A DNA stretch of 45,591 nt, taken from NCBI RefSeq assembly GCF_020181595.1, contig NZ_CP084028.1:1345806-1391396 (forward strand). Reading direction: 5' to 3'. Made by a program: the position numbers and the translations under genes. The notes under the pieces were generated by a model, which was not told where the DNA came from, ran no database searches, and was given only the letters and a program-made list of their open reading frames with translations. This document shows positions 8,878 to 18,318 of the stretch, one piece after another (position 1 is the first letter of the stretch; every line of letters starts with the position of its first letter). The stretch comes from [Mycobacterium] vasticus (lineage in GTDB: Bacteria; Actinomycetota; Actinomycetes; Mycobacteriales; Mycobacteriaceae).

Positions 8878-9369
8878 TCAGTGCGCCTCAGCGTCCGAGG
8901 CGGGCTCGACCAACTCGACCAGCACGCCGCCGGCGTCCTTGGGGTGGATGAAGTTGATCCGCGAGTTCGACGTGCCACGCCGGGGCGCCTCGTAGAGCAG
9001 CCGGACGCCCTGCTCGCGCAGCCGTTCGGAAAGGGCATCGATGTCGCTGGTCCGGTAGGCGAGCTGCTGCAGACCGGGGCCACGCTTGTCCAGGAATTTC
9101 GCGATGGTCGACGACTCGTCGATGGGGGCCATCAGCTGGAGCTGGGCACTGCCGACCGGGGCGCCGCGCACCGCCAGCATCGCCTCCACGATGCCCTGCT
9201 CCTCGTTGACCTCTTCGTGCAGCACGATCATGCCGAGCTGGTCGTGGTACCACTTCTTGGCCGCTTCCAGGTCCGGCACCGCGATGCCGACGTGGTCGAT
9301 TGCCGTCACCAGGGCGGAGGCCAACGGGGTGCGCGCCTCAAACGGGCCGGCGACGGATTCGGTCGTCAT
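8878..9369 (-). CDS. mce: Methylmalonyl-CoA epimerase
   Basis: Interconverts (2S)- and (2R)-methylmalonyl-CoA in propionate metabolism, supplying the mutase and branched-lipid synthesis. The 163-residue protein is one glyoxalase/VOC fold: AIDHVGIAVPDLEAA (metal ligand H26), QLQLM (Q78 probable ligand) and INFIHPKDAGGVLVELVE (E152). Position and sequence match Rv1322A. Where many epimerases have GLHH before the third ligand, this one has GLQQ (Q101-Q102), so one expected metal-binding histidine is a glutamine. It is divergent from fadA4, with 82 bp between starts. Confidence 0.93.
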   Translation of the reverse strand: MTTESVAGPFEARTPLASALVTAIDHVGIAVPDLEAAKKWYHDQLGMIVLHEEVNEEQGIVEAMLAVRGAPVGSAQLQLMAPIDESSTIAKFLDKRGPGLQQLAYRTSDIDALSERLREQGVRLLYEAPRRGTSNSRINFIHPKDAGGVLVELVEPASDAEAH

Positions 9370-9376
9370 AGGAGTA

Positions 9377-9382
9377 ACGGTA
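9377..9382 (-). promoter_or_regulatory. -10 element (TACCGT) of mce, leaderless
   Basis: Read on the minus strand, TACCGT (9382-9377) lies 7 nt upstream of the ATG at 9369, in line with a leaderless mRNA. The surrounding sequence contains a GTAACGGTAACC direct repeat. Confidence 0.55.
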
Positions 9383-9451
9383 ACCTGAGCCGAAACATCG
9401 CGCTGCGCCGATCGGCAAGATCGGCCGTCCACACCCGTTCTGGAGGTAGTC

Positions 9452-10633
9452 ATGACGACATCGGTGATCGTTGCTGGGGCTCGGACCCCCATCGGCCGGC
9501 TGATGGGTTCGCTGAAGGATTTCTCCGGCAGTGACCTAGGGGCCATCGCAATCGCCGGGGCGCTCGAGAAGGCCAAAGTACCGGCCTCGCTGGTGCAGTA
9601 CGTGATCATGGGCCAGGTGCTCACCGCCGGTGCCGGTCAGATGCCGGCCCGCCAGGCCGCCGTCGGCGGGGGTATCGGCTGGGACGTCCCCACGCTGACC
9701 ATCAACAAGATGTGCCTGTCTGGAATCAATGCCATCGCCATGGCTGACCAGCTGATCCGGGCCGGTGAGTTCGACGTGGTGGTCGCCGGCGGCCAGGAGT
9801 CCATGAGCCGCGCCCCGCACCTGCTGACCGGCAGCCGGGCCGGCTACAAGTACGGCGACGTGACGGTGCGCGACCACTTGGCCTACGACGGCCTGCACGA
9901 CGTGTTCACCGACCAGCCGATGGGTGCGCTGACCGAGCAGCGCAACGATGAGGACAAGTTCACCCGCGCCGAGCAGGACGAGTTTGCCGCCGAGTCGCAT
10001 CGCAAGGCCGCCGCGGCGTGGAAGGACGGCGTCTTCGCCGATGAGGTGGTGCCGGTGAAGATCCCGCAGCGCAAGGGGGATCCGCTGGAGTTCACCGAGG
10101 ACGAGGGCATCCGGGCCAACACCACCGCGGACTCCCTGGGCGGGCTCAAGCCGGCGTTCCGCCCCGATGGCACCATCACCGCCGGCTCGTCGTCGCAGAT
10201 CTCCGACGGTGCCGCCGCGGTGGTCGTGATGAGCAAGGCCAAGGCGCAGGAACTGGGGCTGGACTGGCTGTGTGAGATCGGCGCCCACGGCGTCGTCGCC
10301 GGGCCGGACTCGAGCCTGCAGTCCCAGCCGGCCAACGCCATCAAGGCGGCCGTCGCGAAGGAGGGCATCACGGTCGATCAGCTCGACGTGGTGGAGATCA
10401 ACGAGGCGTTCGCTGCGGTGTCGCTGGCCTCGACCCGCGAACTGGGCGTCAACCCCGACGTCGTCAATCTGCACGGCGGGGCGATCGCCGTCGGACACCC
10501 GATCGGGATGTCGGGGGCGCGCATCACGCTGCACGCCGCACTGGCGCTCAAGCAGCGCGGGTCCGGGTACGCGGTGGCGGCGCTGTGCGGTGCCGGCGGC
10601 CAGGGTGACGCCCTGATTCTGCGCGCCGGGTAG
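9452..10633 (+). CDS. fadA4: Acetyl-CoA C-acetyltransferase (thiolase)
   Basis: Condenses two acetyl-CoA, or cleaves acetoacetyl-CoA or longer 3-ketoacyl-CoA. The 393-residue thiolase has the nucleophilic C88 ([15 protein letters not shown]), the second signature [17 protein letters not shown] with the catalytic His, and the C-terminal [11 protein letters not shown] with the proton-donor Cys. Length and context match Rv1323. The start ATG is preceded by a clear GGAGG 4 nt away. It is followed by a hairpin (10640-10657) and then by the thioredoxin-like gene, so the two are probably transcribed separately. Confidence 0.95.
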   Translation: MTTSVIVAGARTPIGRLMGSLKDFSGSDLGAIAIAGALEKAKVPASLVQYVIMGQVLTAGAGQMPARQAAVGGGIGWDVPTLTINKMCLSGINAIAMADQLIRAGEFDVVVAGGQESMSRAPHLLTGSRAGYKYGDVTVRDHLAYDGLHDVFTDQPMGALTEQRNDEDKFTRAEQDEFAAESHRKAAAAWKDGVFADEVVPVKIPQRKGDPLEFTEDEGIRANTTADSLGGLKPAFRPDGTITAGSSSQISDGAAAVVVMSKAKAQELGLDWLCEIGAHGVVAGPDSSLQSQPANAIKAAVAKEGITVDQLDVVEINEAFAAVSLASTRELGVNPDVVNLHGGAIAVGHPIGMSGARITLHAALALKQRGSGYAVAALCGAGGQGDALILRAG

Positions 10634-10639
10634 CAGCGC

Positions 10640-10657
10640 ACCTACGGTTGCGTAGGT
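10640..10657 (+). terminator. Hairpin after fadA4, possible terminator
   Basis: ACCTACG (10640-10646), loop GTTG, CGTAGGT (10651-10657): a perfect 7-bp stem with a tetraloop, starting 6 nt after the fadA4 stop. No T run follows, which is common for mycobacterial terminators. The rest of the 145-bp intergenic stretch shows no gene. Confidence 0.45.
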
Positions 10658-10778
10658 TGCTGGACCCGCAGGTCCGGAGCCGGGGAAATCGGAGTGTGAT
10701 TTTGCTCATAGTGGGCCGTATCGGGGCGAAGTCAGCCGCCGGCGTGGGCGCTGCGACACACATGACAGACTTAACGGC

Positions 10779-11672
10779 GTGACACGTCCTCGGCCCCCGA
10801 TCGGTCCGGCATTGGCCGGCGCAGTGGACCTGTCCGGTCTCAAGCAACCGGCTGGGGGACCGGCAGGTGACGCCCCGACTCCATCGGGTGCCACCGAGAT
10901 CACCGAGGCCAACTTCGAAGACGAGGTGCTGGTCCGGTCCAATCAGGTGCCGGTGGTGGTGCTGCTGTGGTCCCCGCGCAGTGAGGCCTGCATCCAGCTG
11001 GCCGACAACCTGGCCGGATTGGCCGCCGGCGACGGCGGCACCTGGTCGCTGGCCATGGTTAACGTCGACGTCGCACCGCGGGTGGCGCAGGTCTTCGGCG
11101 TGGACGCGGTACCCACCGTGGTGGCGCTGGCCGCCGGGCAGCCCATCACGAGCTTTCAAGGGCCGCAGCCGCCGGACCAGCTGCGCCGCTGGGTGGACTC
11201 GCTGCTGTCGGCCACCGCGGGCAAGCTCTCCGGCGGCGGTGACGCCGAACAGCCCGCCCCGGTCGACCCTGTTCTGGCCCAAGCCCGGCAGCAGCTCGAC
11301 GCCGGTGACTTCGACGCGGCCCGCGTCGCCTATCAGGGGTTGCTGGACGCCGACCCGAACCACGCCGAGGCCAAGGGCGCACTGCGCCAGCTCACCTTCC
11401 TGGAACGGGCCACCGGCCGGAATCCCGATGCACCGGGGATTGCCGACGCCGCCCCCGACGACATCGAGGCCGCCTTTGCCGCCGCCGACGTGGCGATCAT
11501 GAACCAGGACGTCCATGCCGCCTTCGACCGGCTGATCGCCCTGGTGCGCCGGACCGCCGGCGATGAGCGCGCCGCGGTTCGGACCCGGCTGGTGGAGCTG
11601 TTCGAGCTGTTCGACCCCGCCGATCCGGACGTGGTCGCCGGCCGGCGCAACCTGGCCAACGCGCTGTACTGA
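10779..11672 (+). CDS. Thioredoxin-TPR fusion protein, CnoX/YbbN-like
   Basis: A 297-residue protein equivalent to Rv1324. Residues ~38-150 form a thioredoxin fold with cis-proline P112 (VDAVPTVVAL), but the active-site motif is S68-E-A-C71, with the first cysteine replaced by serine. The C-terminal half (from ~170) is a helical TPR-like region (QARQQLDAGDFDAARVAYQG, HAEAKGALRQL). E. coli CnoX (YbbN) has the same architecture and an SxxC motif and works as a holdase chaperone that passes clients to GroEL under oxidative stress, so a chaperedoxin role is more likely than disulfide reduction. Start GTG 10779. It converges on glgB with 5 bp between stops. Confidence 0.88.
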   Translation: MTRPRPPIGPALAGAVDLSGLKQPAGGPAGDAPTPSGATEITEANFEDEVLVRSNQVPVVVLLWSPRSEACIQLADNLAGLAAGDGGTWSLAMVNVDVAPRVAQVFGVDAVPTVVALAAGQPITSFQGPQPPDQLRRWVDSLLSATAGKLSGGGDAEQPAPVDPVLAQARQQLDAGDFDAARVAYQGLLDADPNHAEAKGALRQLTFLERATGRNPDAPGIADAAPDDIEAAFAAADVAIMNQDVHAAFDRLIALVRRTAGDERAAVRTRLVELFELFDPADPDVVAGRRNLANALY

Positions 11673-11677
11673 CCGGG

Positions 11678-13885
11678 CTATTCGGGCTCGAGCCACAGAG
11701 CGGACAACGCGGGCAGCACCAGCACCGCCGACGCCGGCCGACCATGCCAGGGATCTTCGGTGGCGTGGACTTCACCCAGGTTGCCGATGCCGCAGCCCCG
11801 GTAGATCTGCGCGTCGGTGTTGAGGACTTCGCGCCACCGGCCGGGTTGCGGCAGGCCCAGCCGATACTCGGTGTGGGTGATGCCGGCGAAGTTGAACACA
11901 CAGGCCAACATTGACCCGTCGGCGCCGAAGCGCAGGAAGCTCAGCACGTTGTTGGCCGAGTCGTTGGCGTCGATCCAGGAGTAGCTGCACGGGTCGTCGT
12001 CTTGGCTCCACAGTGCCGGAATGGCGAGATAGTGGCCGTTGATGTCGCCGACCAGGCGCTGAATGCCGCGTGAGTAGCCGTCCGCCTCGTCGAGCTGGAA
12101 CCAGTCCAGGCCGCGGTCGTGGCACCATTCGCTGCGCTGCCCGAACTCCTGGCCCATGAACAGCAACTGCTTTCCGGGATGCGCCCACTGGTAGGCCAGC
12201 AGCGCCCGCAGGCCCGCCGCCTTCTGGTGATCGTCACCGGGCATTCGCGACCACAGCGTGCCCTTGCCGTGCACCACCTCGTCGTGGCTGATCGGCAGCA
12301 CGTAACTCTCGTTGTAGGCGTAGAGCATCGAGAACGTCATGTTGTGGTGGTGGTAGCTGCGATGCACCGGGTCGTGGCCGAGGTAGGCCAGGGTGTCATG
12401 CATCCAGCCCATGTTCCATTTCATCGAAAAGCCCAGGCCGCCAAGGCTGGTGTTCCGGGTGACACCTGGCCATGAGGTGGATTCCTCGGCGATGGTCACG
12501 GTGCCCGGCGCCACCCGGTGCGTGGTCGCAGTCAACTCCTGAATGAACTGCACCGCCTCCAGATTCTCCCGGCCACCGTGGATATTGGGCGTCCAACCGC
12601 CGTGCGGCCGCGAATAGTCCAGGTAGAGCATCGACGCCACCGCGTCCACCCGCAGCCCGTCGACGTGGAACTCAGTCAGCCAGTACAGCGCGTTGGCGAC
12701 CAGGAAGTTGCGCACCTCGGGCCGGCCGAAGTCGAAGACATAAGTGCCCCAGTCGAGTTGCTCCCCGCGCCGTGGATCGGAATGTTCGTAGAGTGCGGTC
12801 CCATCGAAACGGCCCAGGGCCCAGTCGTCCTTCGGAAAGTGCGCCGGCACCCAGTCCACGATCACGCCGATCCCGGCCCGGTGCAGCGTGTCGACCAGCA
12901 CCCGGAAATCGTCGGGCGTACCGAAACGAGCGGTGGGGGCGTAGTACGACGTCACCTGGTATCCCCAGGACCCACCGAACGGGTGCTCAGCCACCGGAAG
13001 AAGCTCAACGTGGGTGAATCCCTGCTGCACAACGTATTCCGTCAACTCAGAGGTGAGTTCGAGATAGTCGAGCCCCGGCCGCCAGGAGCCCAGGTGTACC
13101 TCGTAGGTGCTCATCGGCTCGGCCAGCGGATTGCGTGTGGGGCGCTGTGACATCCATTCGTCGTCGGTCCAGGCGTGGGTGCTGCGCGTGACCTGCGAGG
13201 CGGTCCGCGGCGGCACCTCGGTGGCGAAGGCGAACGGGTCGGCGCGGTCGGTGATCGCACCGCCGGCGGTGTGAATACGGAACTTGTACAGGCCATCCGG
13301 GGGGAAGTCGGGCCAGAACAACTCCCAGACCCCGGAAGAACCCAGGGACCGCAACGGCGCGTCGTTGCTGTCCCAGCCGTTGAAGTCGCCGATCAGGCCC
13401 ACGCCGACGGCATTGGGCGCCCACACCGCGAACGAGACTCCGGTGACCTCGCCGTCAGGGGTGGTCAACGTCCGCCTGTGGGCACCCATCACCTCCCACA
13501 GGCGTTCGTGGCGACCCTCGCTGAACAGGTGCAGATCGAATTCGCCCAGCGTCGGCGCGAAGCGGTAACCGTCTGCGATGGTGTGCACTCCGGTGGGTTC
13601 GGCGAACTGGGCCGATTCCGGGTAGTGCAGCTCCAGTCGGTAGTCGGCCAGGCTGGTGACCGGTATCTCGACCGCGAACAGCCCCGAGCCCAGAGGGTCC
13701 ATGGTGAACCGGTCGGTTCCGGCAAGCACCACGACCTGGCGCGCCCGCGGACGCAGCACCCGAACCACGGTGGTCCCGTCGTACTCGTGGGCGCCCAGTA
13801 TCGAATGCGGATCGTGGTGTTCGCCGGCCAGCAGCCGGGCGATGTCCTCGGGTTTGACCTCGATGCCGCCGGCCCCGGGCGTCAC
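11678..13885 (-). CDS. glgB: 1,4-alpha-glucan branching enzyme
   Basis: Adds alpha-1,6 branches to glycogen and related alpha-glucans. The 735-residue protein has an N-terminal branching-enzyme module (~1-105, [19 protein letters not shown]), a CBM48 domain (~110-225), a GH13 catalytic barrel with nucleophile D414 in [17 protein letters not shown], the acid/base Glu in [11 protein letters not shown] and the transition-state stabiliser in [11 protein letters not shown], and a C-terminal beta domain. GTG 13885 is preferred because it overlaps the upstream lipoprotein stop (GTGA) and gives a protein close to the 731 residues of M. tuberculosis GlgB. A longer frame upstream lies in the neighbouring gene. 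glgE and glgP, adjacent in M. tuberculosis, are absent. Confidence 0.94.
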   Translation of the reverse strand: MTPGAGGIEVKPEDIARLLAGEHHDPHSILGAHEYDGTTVVRVLRPRARQVVVLAGTDRFTMDPLGSGLFAVEIPVTSLADYRLELHYPESAQFAEPTGVHTIADGYRFAPTLGEFDLHLFSEGRHERLWEVMGAHRRTLTTPDGEVTGVSFAVWAPNAVGVGLIGDFNGWDSNDAPLRSLGSSGVWELFWPDFPPDGLYKFRIHTAGGAITDRADPFAFATEVPPRTASQVTRSTHAWTDDEWMSQRPTRNPLAEPMSTYEVHLGSWRPGLDYLELTSELTEYVVQQGFTHVELLPVAEHPFGGSWGYQVTSYYAPTARFGTPDDFRVLVDTLHRAGIGVIVDWVPAHFPKDDWALGRFDGTALYEHSDPRRGEQLDWGTYVFDFGRPEVRNFLVANALYWLTEFHVDGLRVDAVASMLYLDYSRPHGGWTPNIHGGRENLEAVQFIQELTATTHRVAPGTVTIAEESTSWPGVTRNTSLGGLGFSMKWNMGWMHDTLAYLGHDPVHRSYHHHNMTFSMLYAYNESYVLPISHDEVVHGKGTLWSRMPGDDHQKAAGLRALLAYQWAHPGKQLLFMGQEFGQRSEWCHDRGLDWFQLDEADGYSRGIQRLVGDINGHYLAIPALWSQDDDPCSYSWIDANDSANNVLSFLRFGADGSMLACVFNFAGITHTEYRLGLPQPGRWREVLNTDAQIYRGCGIGNLGEVHATEDPWHGRPASAVLVLPALSALWLEPE

Positions 13886-15330
13886 GGGAAGCGCTGCAGG
13901 CAGCGGTCGTCGTCGCTGAGCACCCCGGTGCGATAGGCGTCGATGCGGGAGAATCCGGCCGGGACCGATTCGCCGTTGATGTCGCCGGCCGCCAGGCCGT
14001 TGGTGAGCAACCCGGCGACCGCTTCGTCGAGGTCGCCGGCGGTCAGCGCGATGATGCCGCCGTTGGAGGTGGTGACCCCTTGGGACAGCCTGGTGGTGGC
14101 CACCCCGGTCATGCACGCGGTTCGCAGTGCGGCGGTGGCGTTGTCGAGCACCAGCCCGCCGTGCTCGACCTGCACGGCCTGCAGATACCGCGAGACCAAC
14201 ATCGAGTAGGCGGTGTTGTCGCCGGACAGTGTCGCCAGCTTCTCGTCCCGATTGGGTGTGCCGATGGCCTGTAGGGCCGGCAGGTCGACGGTGATGGTGT
14301 TGGTCGCCGGGCAGTACGACGCCGGCGGGCTGGGGCGGGCGTCGGTGCACGATGACGCGGCCCCGGCATCGAAGCTGAGCTGCGGGGGTTTGGCGGGTTC
14401 GTAGAGGATGTTCATCGCCTCGACGACGACCCGCACCGAGTCTTCGCTGACCGCAACCTCGCCGGTCTGGTCCTGCTGCAGCTGGACCGGAAGTTCACCG
14501 CGCCGCCCTTCGATCTCCTCGGCGTCGATGGACCGGCACGAGTCCGCGCCCTCGGTGAACCCGAACTGAAACGCCGAGATTCGCTCGAATGCCGAGCCAT
14601 GTTCGTTGTCGCCGATCGTCTCGTCGGGCTGCAGCAGCGGATCCCGCAGCGCCAGCATCGTGGACAGCACGCCGTTCAGCCCGTCGCCGGTGCTGAGCGT
14701 GAAGCGCGGCGAGTCGCCCTGGGCCACCCAACGCAGGTACACACCGGCCAGACAGTCGGCCTGCTGTTCGGCGACCAGGGTGGGGGTCTCACGCCGTTTG
14801 GTGATGCCGGCCGTCCGGGCGATCGCGTGACCGTACTCGTGGGCGAGCACCATCGGGATGGCCATGTCGCCGTAGGCGCGGCGCAGCGCCGGCAGCAGTA
14901 TCCGGCGATCCCAGCCGATGGTGTTGTCCAGGTAGCAGTAGGCGGCGTTGACCAGCAGAAAAGTCCTGCTCCGGCAGAACGTTCCGCGGGGCCGCGCAGG
15001 GTCCCAGGACAGCAGCGAGCTCGCCGGCCGGAAGTCACCGTCGAAGCTGTTGGGGTAGGTGGTCGTCCAGAACGCCTCCAGGTCGCTGACGGACTGTGCG
15101 GCGAGTTGATCGATCCGCCCGCCGTCGGTGTCCTTGACCTCACGGTCCGGTGGCGGGGCGTCGGGCCGCAGCCCGGTCGGCCCGTCGACGGCCTGCAGAC
15201 CGCCCACCCGGAACGGGTCGGCGAAGCTGGACACCGCTTTCCCGTCGATCATGTGGGCGCATCCGCTGAGCAGCAGGATCAGGGTGCACGCCGCCGCACA
15301 CATACGGAGGGTTCGGCGGGCAGGTCGCAT
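13882..15330 (-). CDS. Lipoprotein, putative neutral zinc metallopeptidase
   Basis: A 482-residue exported protein. The signal peptide ends in a lipobox, LILLLSGC, so it should be lipid-anchored on the outer face of the membrane. The body contains a zincin motif H164-E165-Y-G-H168 ([11 protein letters not shown]), followed by [14 protein letters not shown], where a Glu would be the third zinc ligand as in the YpfJ/neutral zinc metallopeptidase group. It is probably a protease, but no substrate is known. ATG 15330 is chosen; a TTG at 15342 would add four residues. The stop overlaps the glgB start and dinG ends 21 bp upstream, so dinG-lipoprotein-glgB form one minus-strand run. Confidence 0.85.
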   Translation of the reverse strand: MRPARRTLRMCAAACTLILLLSGCAHMIDGKAVSSFADPFRVGGLQAVDGPTGLRPDAPPPDREVKDTDGGRIDQLAAQSVSDLEAFWTTTYPNSFDGDFRPASSLLSWDPARPRGTFCRSRTFLLVNAAYCYLDNTIGWDRRILLPALRRAYGDMAIPMVLAHEYGHAIARTAGITKRRETPTLVAEQQADCLAGVYLRWVAQGDSPRFTLSTGDGLNGVLSTMLALRDPLLQPDETIGDNEHGSAFERISAFQFGFTEGADSCRSIDAEEIEGRRGELPVQLQQDQTGEVAVSEDSVRVVVEAMNILYEPAKPPQLSFDAGAASSCTDARPSPPASYCPATNTITVDLPALQAIGTPNRDEKLATLSGDNTAYSMLVSRYLQAVQVEHGGLVLDNATAALRTACMTGVATTRLSQGVTTSNGGIIALTAGDLDEAVAGLLTNGLAAGDINGESVPAGFSRIDAYRTGVLSDDDRCLQRFP

Positions 15331-15351
15331 GGGGAAGAACAATAGTTGGCC

Positions 15352-17334
15352 TCAGCCCTCCCGCAGCCGCTGCAGCGCCAGTAGGACTTTGTCGCTGTCA
15401 GTCGTCGCCCAATACGGCGGCAGTGATGCGCGCAGATATCCGGCGTAGCGGGCGGTCGCCATCCGCGAGTCGAGGATCGCCACCACCCCCCGGTCATCGA
15501 CACTGCGCAGCAGCCGGCCGGTGCCCTGGGCCAGCAGCAGTGCGGCGTGGTTGGCCGCGACCTCCATGAACCCGTTGCCGCCGCGGGCGCTGATGGCGCG
15601 CTGCCGGGCGGTCAGCAGCGGATCGTCGGGCCTCGGGAACGGAATACGGTCGATGAGCACCAGCGACAACGACGGCCCCGGCACATCGACGCCCTGCCAC
15701 AGCGACAGCGTGCCGAACAGGGAGGTCTCGGCATCGGCGGCGAACTGCTCGACCAGTGCGCCGGTGGTGTCGTCGCCCTGGCACAGCACCGGGGAGTCCA
15801 GCCGTTTCCGCATCTCCTCGGCCGCGGCTCGCGCGGCCCGCATCGAGGAGAACAGTCCCAGGGTGCGCCCACCGGCCGCGGTGATCAGCCCGGTGATCTC
15901 ATCGAGCTGCTCAGCGGTGCCGGTGCCGTCACGTCCGGGCGGCGGGAGGTGCGCGGCGACGTAGAGGATGCCGGCCTTGGCGTGCTCGAACGGGGAGCCG
16001 ACATCCAGGCCCCGCCAGGGCGATGCCTCGGGGCCCGCGCCCAGGGTCAGGCCCCAGGCGCCGGCCATCGCATCGAAGGACCCGCCGATCGTCAGGGTCG
16101 CCGAGGTCAGCACCGTCGTCGCCCGGCCGAACAACCGGTCGTGCAGCAGGGCGGCCACCGACAGCGGTGCCACCCGCAACACGGGCCGCACCGAGCCGCG
16201 GTTGTCTTCGTGGCTCAGCCACACCACGTCGGTGCGCTCGGGGATGGACGGTTCGAACGAGGTCAGGATGCGTGCCGCGGTGTCGGCGATCTCGGTCAGC
16301 GCGGCGACCGACTCCTTGCGTGCCGCAGCGGCTTTGGGGTCCGACGGCGCGGTATCGATGGCCGAGCGGACGGCGCCGGCGGCGTCGCGCAGCGCGGTCA
16401 GGTAGGTCGCCATCTCGTCGTCGAGGTGATCCATCCGGCCGGGTGTGCCGTCGTGGATCGCCGAGCCGAACGTCAGGGAGGCGGCGTCGAGGCGCTGAAC
16501 CAGCTCGGGGGAGACCAGCCGGCCCACCCGGCGCACCGCGACGCCCAGCGCGGCCGCCGTCAGCTCGGCGGTGGCCACCGAGGTCACCCGGTCCACCAGC
16601 TCGTGGGCCTCGTCGACCACCAGCAGTTGATGTTCGGGCAGCACGGCGGTATCCGAGATGGCGTCGATGGCCAGCAGCGCGTGGTTGGTGACGACGACAT
16701 CGGCCTGGCCGGCCACGGCCCGGGCCCGCTCGGCGAAGCAGTCGGTGCCGAACTGGCACCGGGTGGCGCCCACGCACTCCCGCGCAGAGACGCTGACCTG
16801 TGACCAGGACCGTTCCGGCACACCGGGTTTGAGGACATCGCGGTCACCGGTGTCGGTGTCTTCGGCCCACGCGGTGAGGCGCTGCACATCGCGTCCCAGG
16901 GCGCTGGCCGCCATCGGCTCGAACAGTTCCTCCTGCGGCTTCTCGTCGGATTCCTCGGCGGTACCGCTGTGGATCTTGTTCAGGCACAGGTAATTTCGTC
17001 GGCCCTTGAGCAGCGCGAAGGTGGGCCGTCGGGGCAGCACGGGTTCGAGTGCGTCGGCCAGTCGCGGTAGGTCACGCTCGACGAGCTGACGCTGCAGGGC
17101 GATGGTCGCGGTCGACACCACCACCGGGTGGTCATCGGCCACCGCTCGGGCGATAGCCGGAACCAGGTAGGCCAGCGACTTGCCGGTGCCGGTGCCGGCC
17201 TGCACCGCCAGGTGCTCGTCGGTGTCGAAGGCCTGTGCCACCGCCTCGGCCATCCGCACCTGGCCGTCGCGTTCGCTGCCGCCGAGTGCGGCCACCGCGG
17301 CGGCCAACAGCTCGGGAACGGACGGGTCAGTCAT
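15352..17334 (-). CDS. dinG: ATP-dependent DNA helicase, DinG/XPD family
   Basis: Superfamily 2 5'-3' helicase of 660 residues. Walker A is AGTGTGKSLAYL (about residue 47), Walker B/DEAH box VVDEAHELVD. The four iron-sulfur cluster cysteines can be read between them (YLCLNK, ARECVGATRCQFGTDCF). Motif VI is seen near the C-terminus as QGTGRLLRS. Position and size match Rv1329c (664 residues), proposed to unwind R-loops, D-loops and G-quadruplexes. ATG 17334 gives the usual MTDPSVPELL beginning; a longer frame to 17397 adds residues without family support. It is the first gene of a run that continues to the lipoprotein and glgB. Confidence 0.93.
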   Translation of the reverse strand: MTDPSVPELLAAAVAALGGSERDGQVRMAEAVAQAFDTDEHLAVQAGTGTGKSLAYLVPAIARAVADDHPVVVSTATIALQRQLVERDLPRLADALEPVLPRRPTFALLKGRRNYLCLNKIHSGTAEESDEKPQEELFEPMAASALGRDVQRLTAWAEDTDTGDRDVLKPGVPERSWSQVSVSARECVGATRCQFGTDCFAERARAVAGQADVVVTNHALLAIDAISDTAVLPEHQLLVVDEAHELVDRVTSVATAELTAAALGVAVRRVGRLVSPELVQRLDAASLTFGSAIHDGTPGRMDHLDDEMATYLTALRDAAGAVRSAIDTAPSDPKAAAARKESVAALTEIADTAARILTSFEPSIPERTDVVWLSHEDNRGSVRPVLRVAPLSVAALLHDRLFGRATTVLTSATLTIGGSFDAMAGAWGLTLGAGPEASPWRGLDVGSPFEHAKAGILYVAAHLPPPGRDGTGTAEQLDEITGLITAAGGRTLGLFSSMRAARAAAEEMRKRLDSPVLCQGDDTTGALVEQFAADAETSLFGTLSLWQGVDVPGPSLSLVLIDRIPFPRPDDPLLTARQRAISARGGNGFMEVAANHAALLLAQGTGRLLRSVDDRGVVAILDSRMATARYAGYLRASLPPYWATTDSDKVLLALQRLREG

Positions 17335-17387
17335 GTTGTGCACAGGGTGAAGTGCGCCAGCGAACCCATGCTGGGACATTAGCGGGT

Positions 17388-17663
17388 GTGCCGGCACAAG
17401 CGTGGGTGACGTTGATCGTGAGTGGCTTCGTGGCAGTCGGCGTCATCGTCACATGGCGGCAGAAGAACCGGGCCGATCGGCGCAGCGAATGGTGGCGGCG
17501 GACGACATGGGCTTTCGAGCGTACCTTCAGCGACGATGATCTCCAGGTACGGTTGGGCTGGGACATCCTAGACGTGCTGCTGGAATCTGCACTGGTCACC
17601 GCGGACGATGCCCAGATCGTTCAGGTGATCGCAAGGCGCGCGGTCCGGGGCGAGAGTGATTAG
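17388..17663 (+). CDS. Small membrane-anchored protein of unknown function
   Basis: Not recognised. A 91-residue protein with one N-terminal transmembrane helix (VTLIVSGFVAVGVIVTW) followed by a basic stop-transfer stretch (RQKNRADRRSEWWRR) and a cytoplasmic tail that looks helical (FSDDDLQVRLGWDILDVLLE, then DAQIVQVIARRAVRG). Start GTG 17388. Its stop codon overlaps the ribosome-binding site of the next small gene, so the two form a bicistronic unit. No equivalent is known between dinG and pncB in M. tuberculosis. It is divergent from dinG with 53 bp between starts. Confidence 0.7.
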   Translation: MPAQAWVTLIVSGFVAVGVIVTWRQKNRADRRSEWWRRTTWAFERTFSDDDLQVRLGWDILDVLLESALVTADDAQIVQVIARRAVRGESD

Positions 17664-17673
17664 GAGGGCAGCC

Positions 17674-17910
17674 GTGTCGACAGAGGGGACGGCGCTGCCG
17701 GACGACGGACGCAAGCCCGAGCGAAGTCTTGGTAATCGGGTGGCTGCGGCCCGGGTTGCCGTGAAGGCCAGCAAGATAACCGGGCACCCGGTTGAGCCGT
17801 GGCTGAAAGAGCTGGCCGAGACGGAGTTGCCGGGCGATTGGACGCCGCCGGCCCCCGAACTCAGCCGGTGGCGTCGGTTTGTATCGGCGCTGCTGCCCAA
17901 TCGCCGGTAA
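17674..17910 (+). CDS. Small soluble protein, partner of the preceding gene
   Basis: Not recognised. A 78-residue protein, partly basic, with the segment RVAAARVAVKASKITGHPVEPWLKELA cut by a Gly-His-Pro turn, then a proline-rich part and a basic end (RWRRFVSALLPNRR). GTG 17674 is chosen over GTG 17656 because AGGAGGG at 17662-17668 sits 5 nt upstream, overlapping the stop of the previous gene. Its 3' end overlaps the convergent SnoaL-like gene by 50 bp. It probably acts with the membrane protein encoded just before it; the function is unknown. Confidence 0.65.
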   Translation: MSTEGTALPDDGRKPERSLGNRVAAARVAVKASKITGHPVEPWLKELAETELPGDWTPPAPELSRWRRFVSALLPNRR

Positions 17911-18301
17911 TCAGATACGTTCCGTGTCCTTCGATGCCCAAGTCGTCGTCGCCGAAGCGCAAGACCTCGTTGACCAGCCCGCCCTGCTGGTTGCGGTAGT
18001 TGATGACGACGGTGTCGATACCGCGGTAGACGGCTTCGACGACGAAATGCAGATCCGGAATGCGCTGCAGGGCACCAGTCCAGTAGTGGCGCAGATCTGT
18101 CTTGCCGCGAATGACGCCCGCCGTCTCGGGATACATCGCGGCGGCCACCGGCGAGGTGAACACCACGTCGTCACCGAAGTGCGCCAGCACCGCTTCAACA
18201 TCGTGGGAGTTCCAGGCCCGCACCCACTGGCTGCTGAACGCCCAAGCATCGAGTTCCACGCTGCGCACTGTAGCGACACGGGCACGCTCGGCCCCAGTCA
18301 T
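17861..18301 (-). CDS. SnoaL-like / nuclear transport factor 2 family protein
   Basis: A 146-residue protein with the NTF2-like alpha+beta cone fold: WVRAWNSHDVEAVLAHFGDDVVFTSP at the N-terminus, then GKTDLRHYW and IPDLHFVVEAVYRG, and a C-terminal strand pair ending HGTYLITGDW. Such proteins bind small hydrophobic ligands or act as isomerases or hydrolases, and the exact role cannot be predicted. ATG 18301 is used; GTG 18268 is an alternative that would drop 11 residues. The last 50 bp overlap the end of the convergent 78-residue gene, which is unusual. Confidence 0.8.
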   Translation of the reverse strand: MTGAERARVATVRSVELDAWAFSSQWVRAWNSHDVEAVLAHFGDDVVFTSPVAAAMYPETAGVIRGKTDLRHYWTGALQRIPDLHFVVEAVYRGIDTVVINYRNQQGGLVNEVLRFGDDDLGIEGHGTYLITGDWAAAPIQTDATG

Positions 18302-18318
18302 TTTCGGCCAACCGGCAC

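Noticed and set aside
13886..14350. N-terminal extension of glgB to 14350
   Set aside because: It lies inside the lipoprotein gene on the same strand in another frame. The low-complexity sequence does not resemble GlgB, and GTG 13885 gives the expected length.
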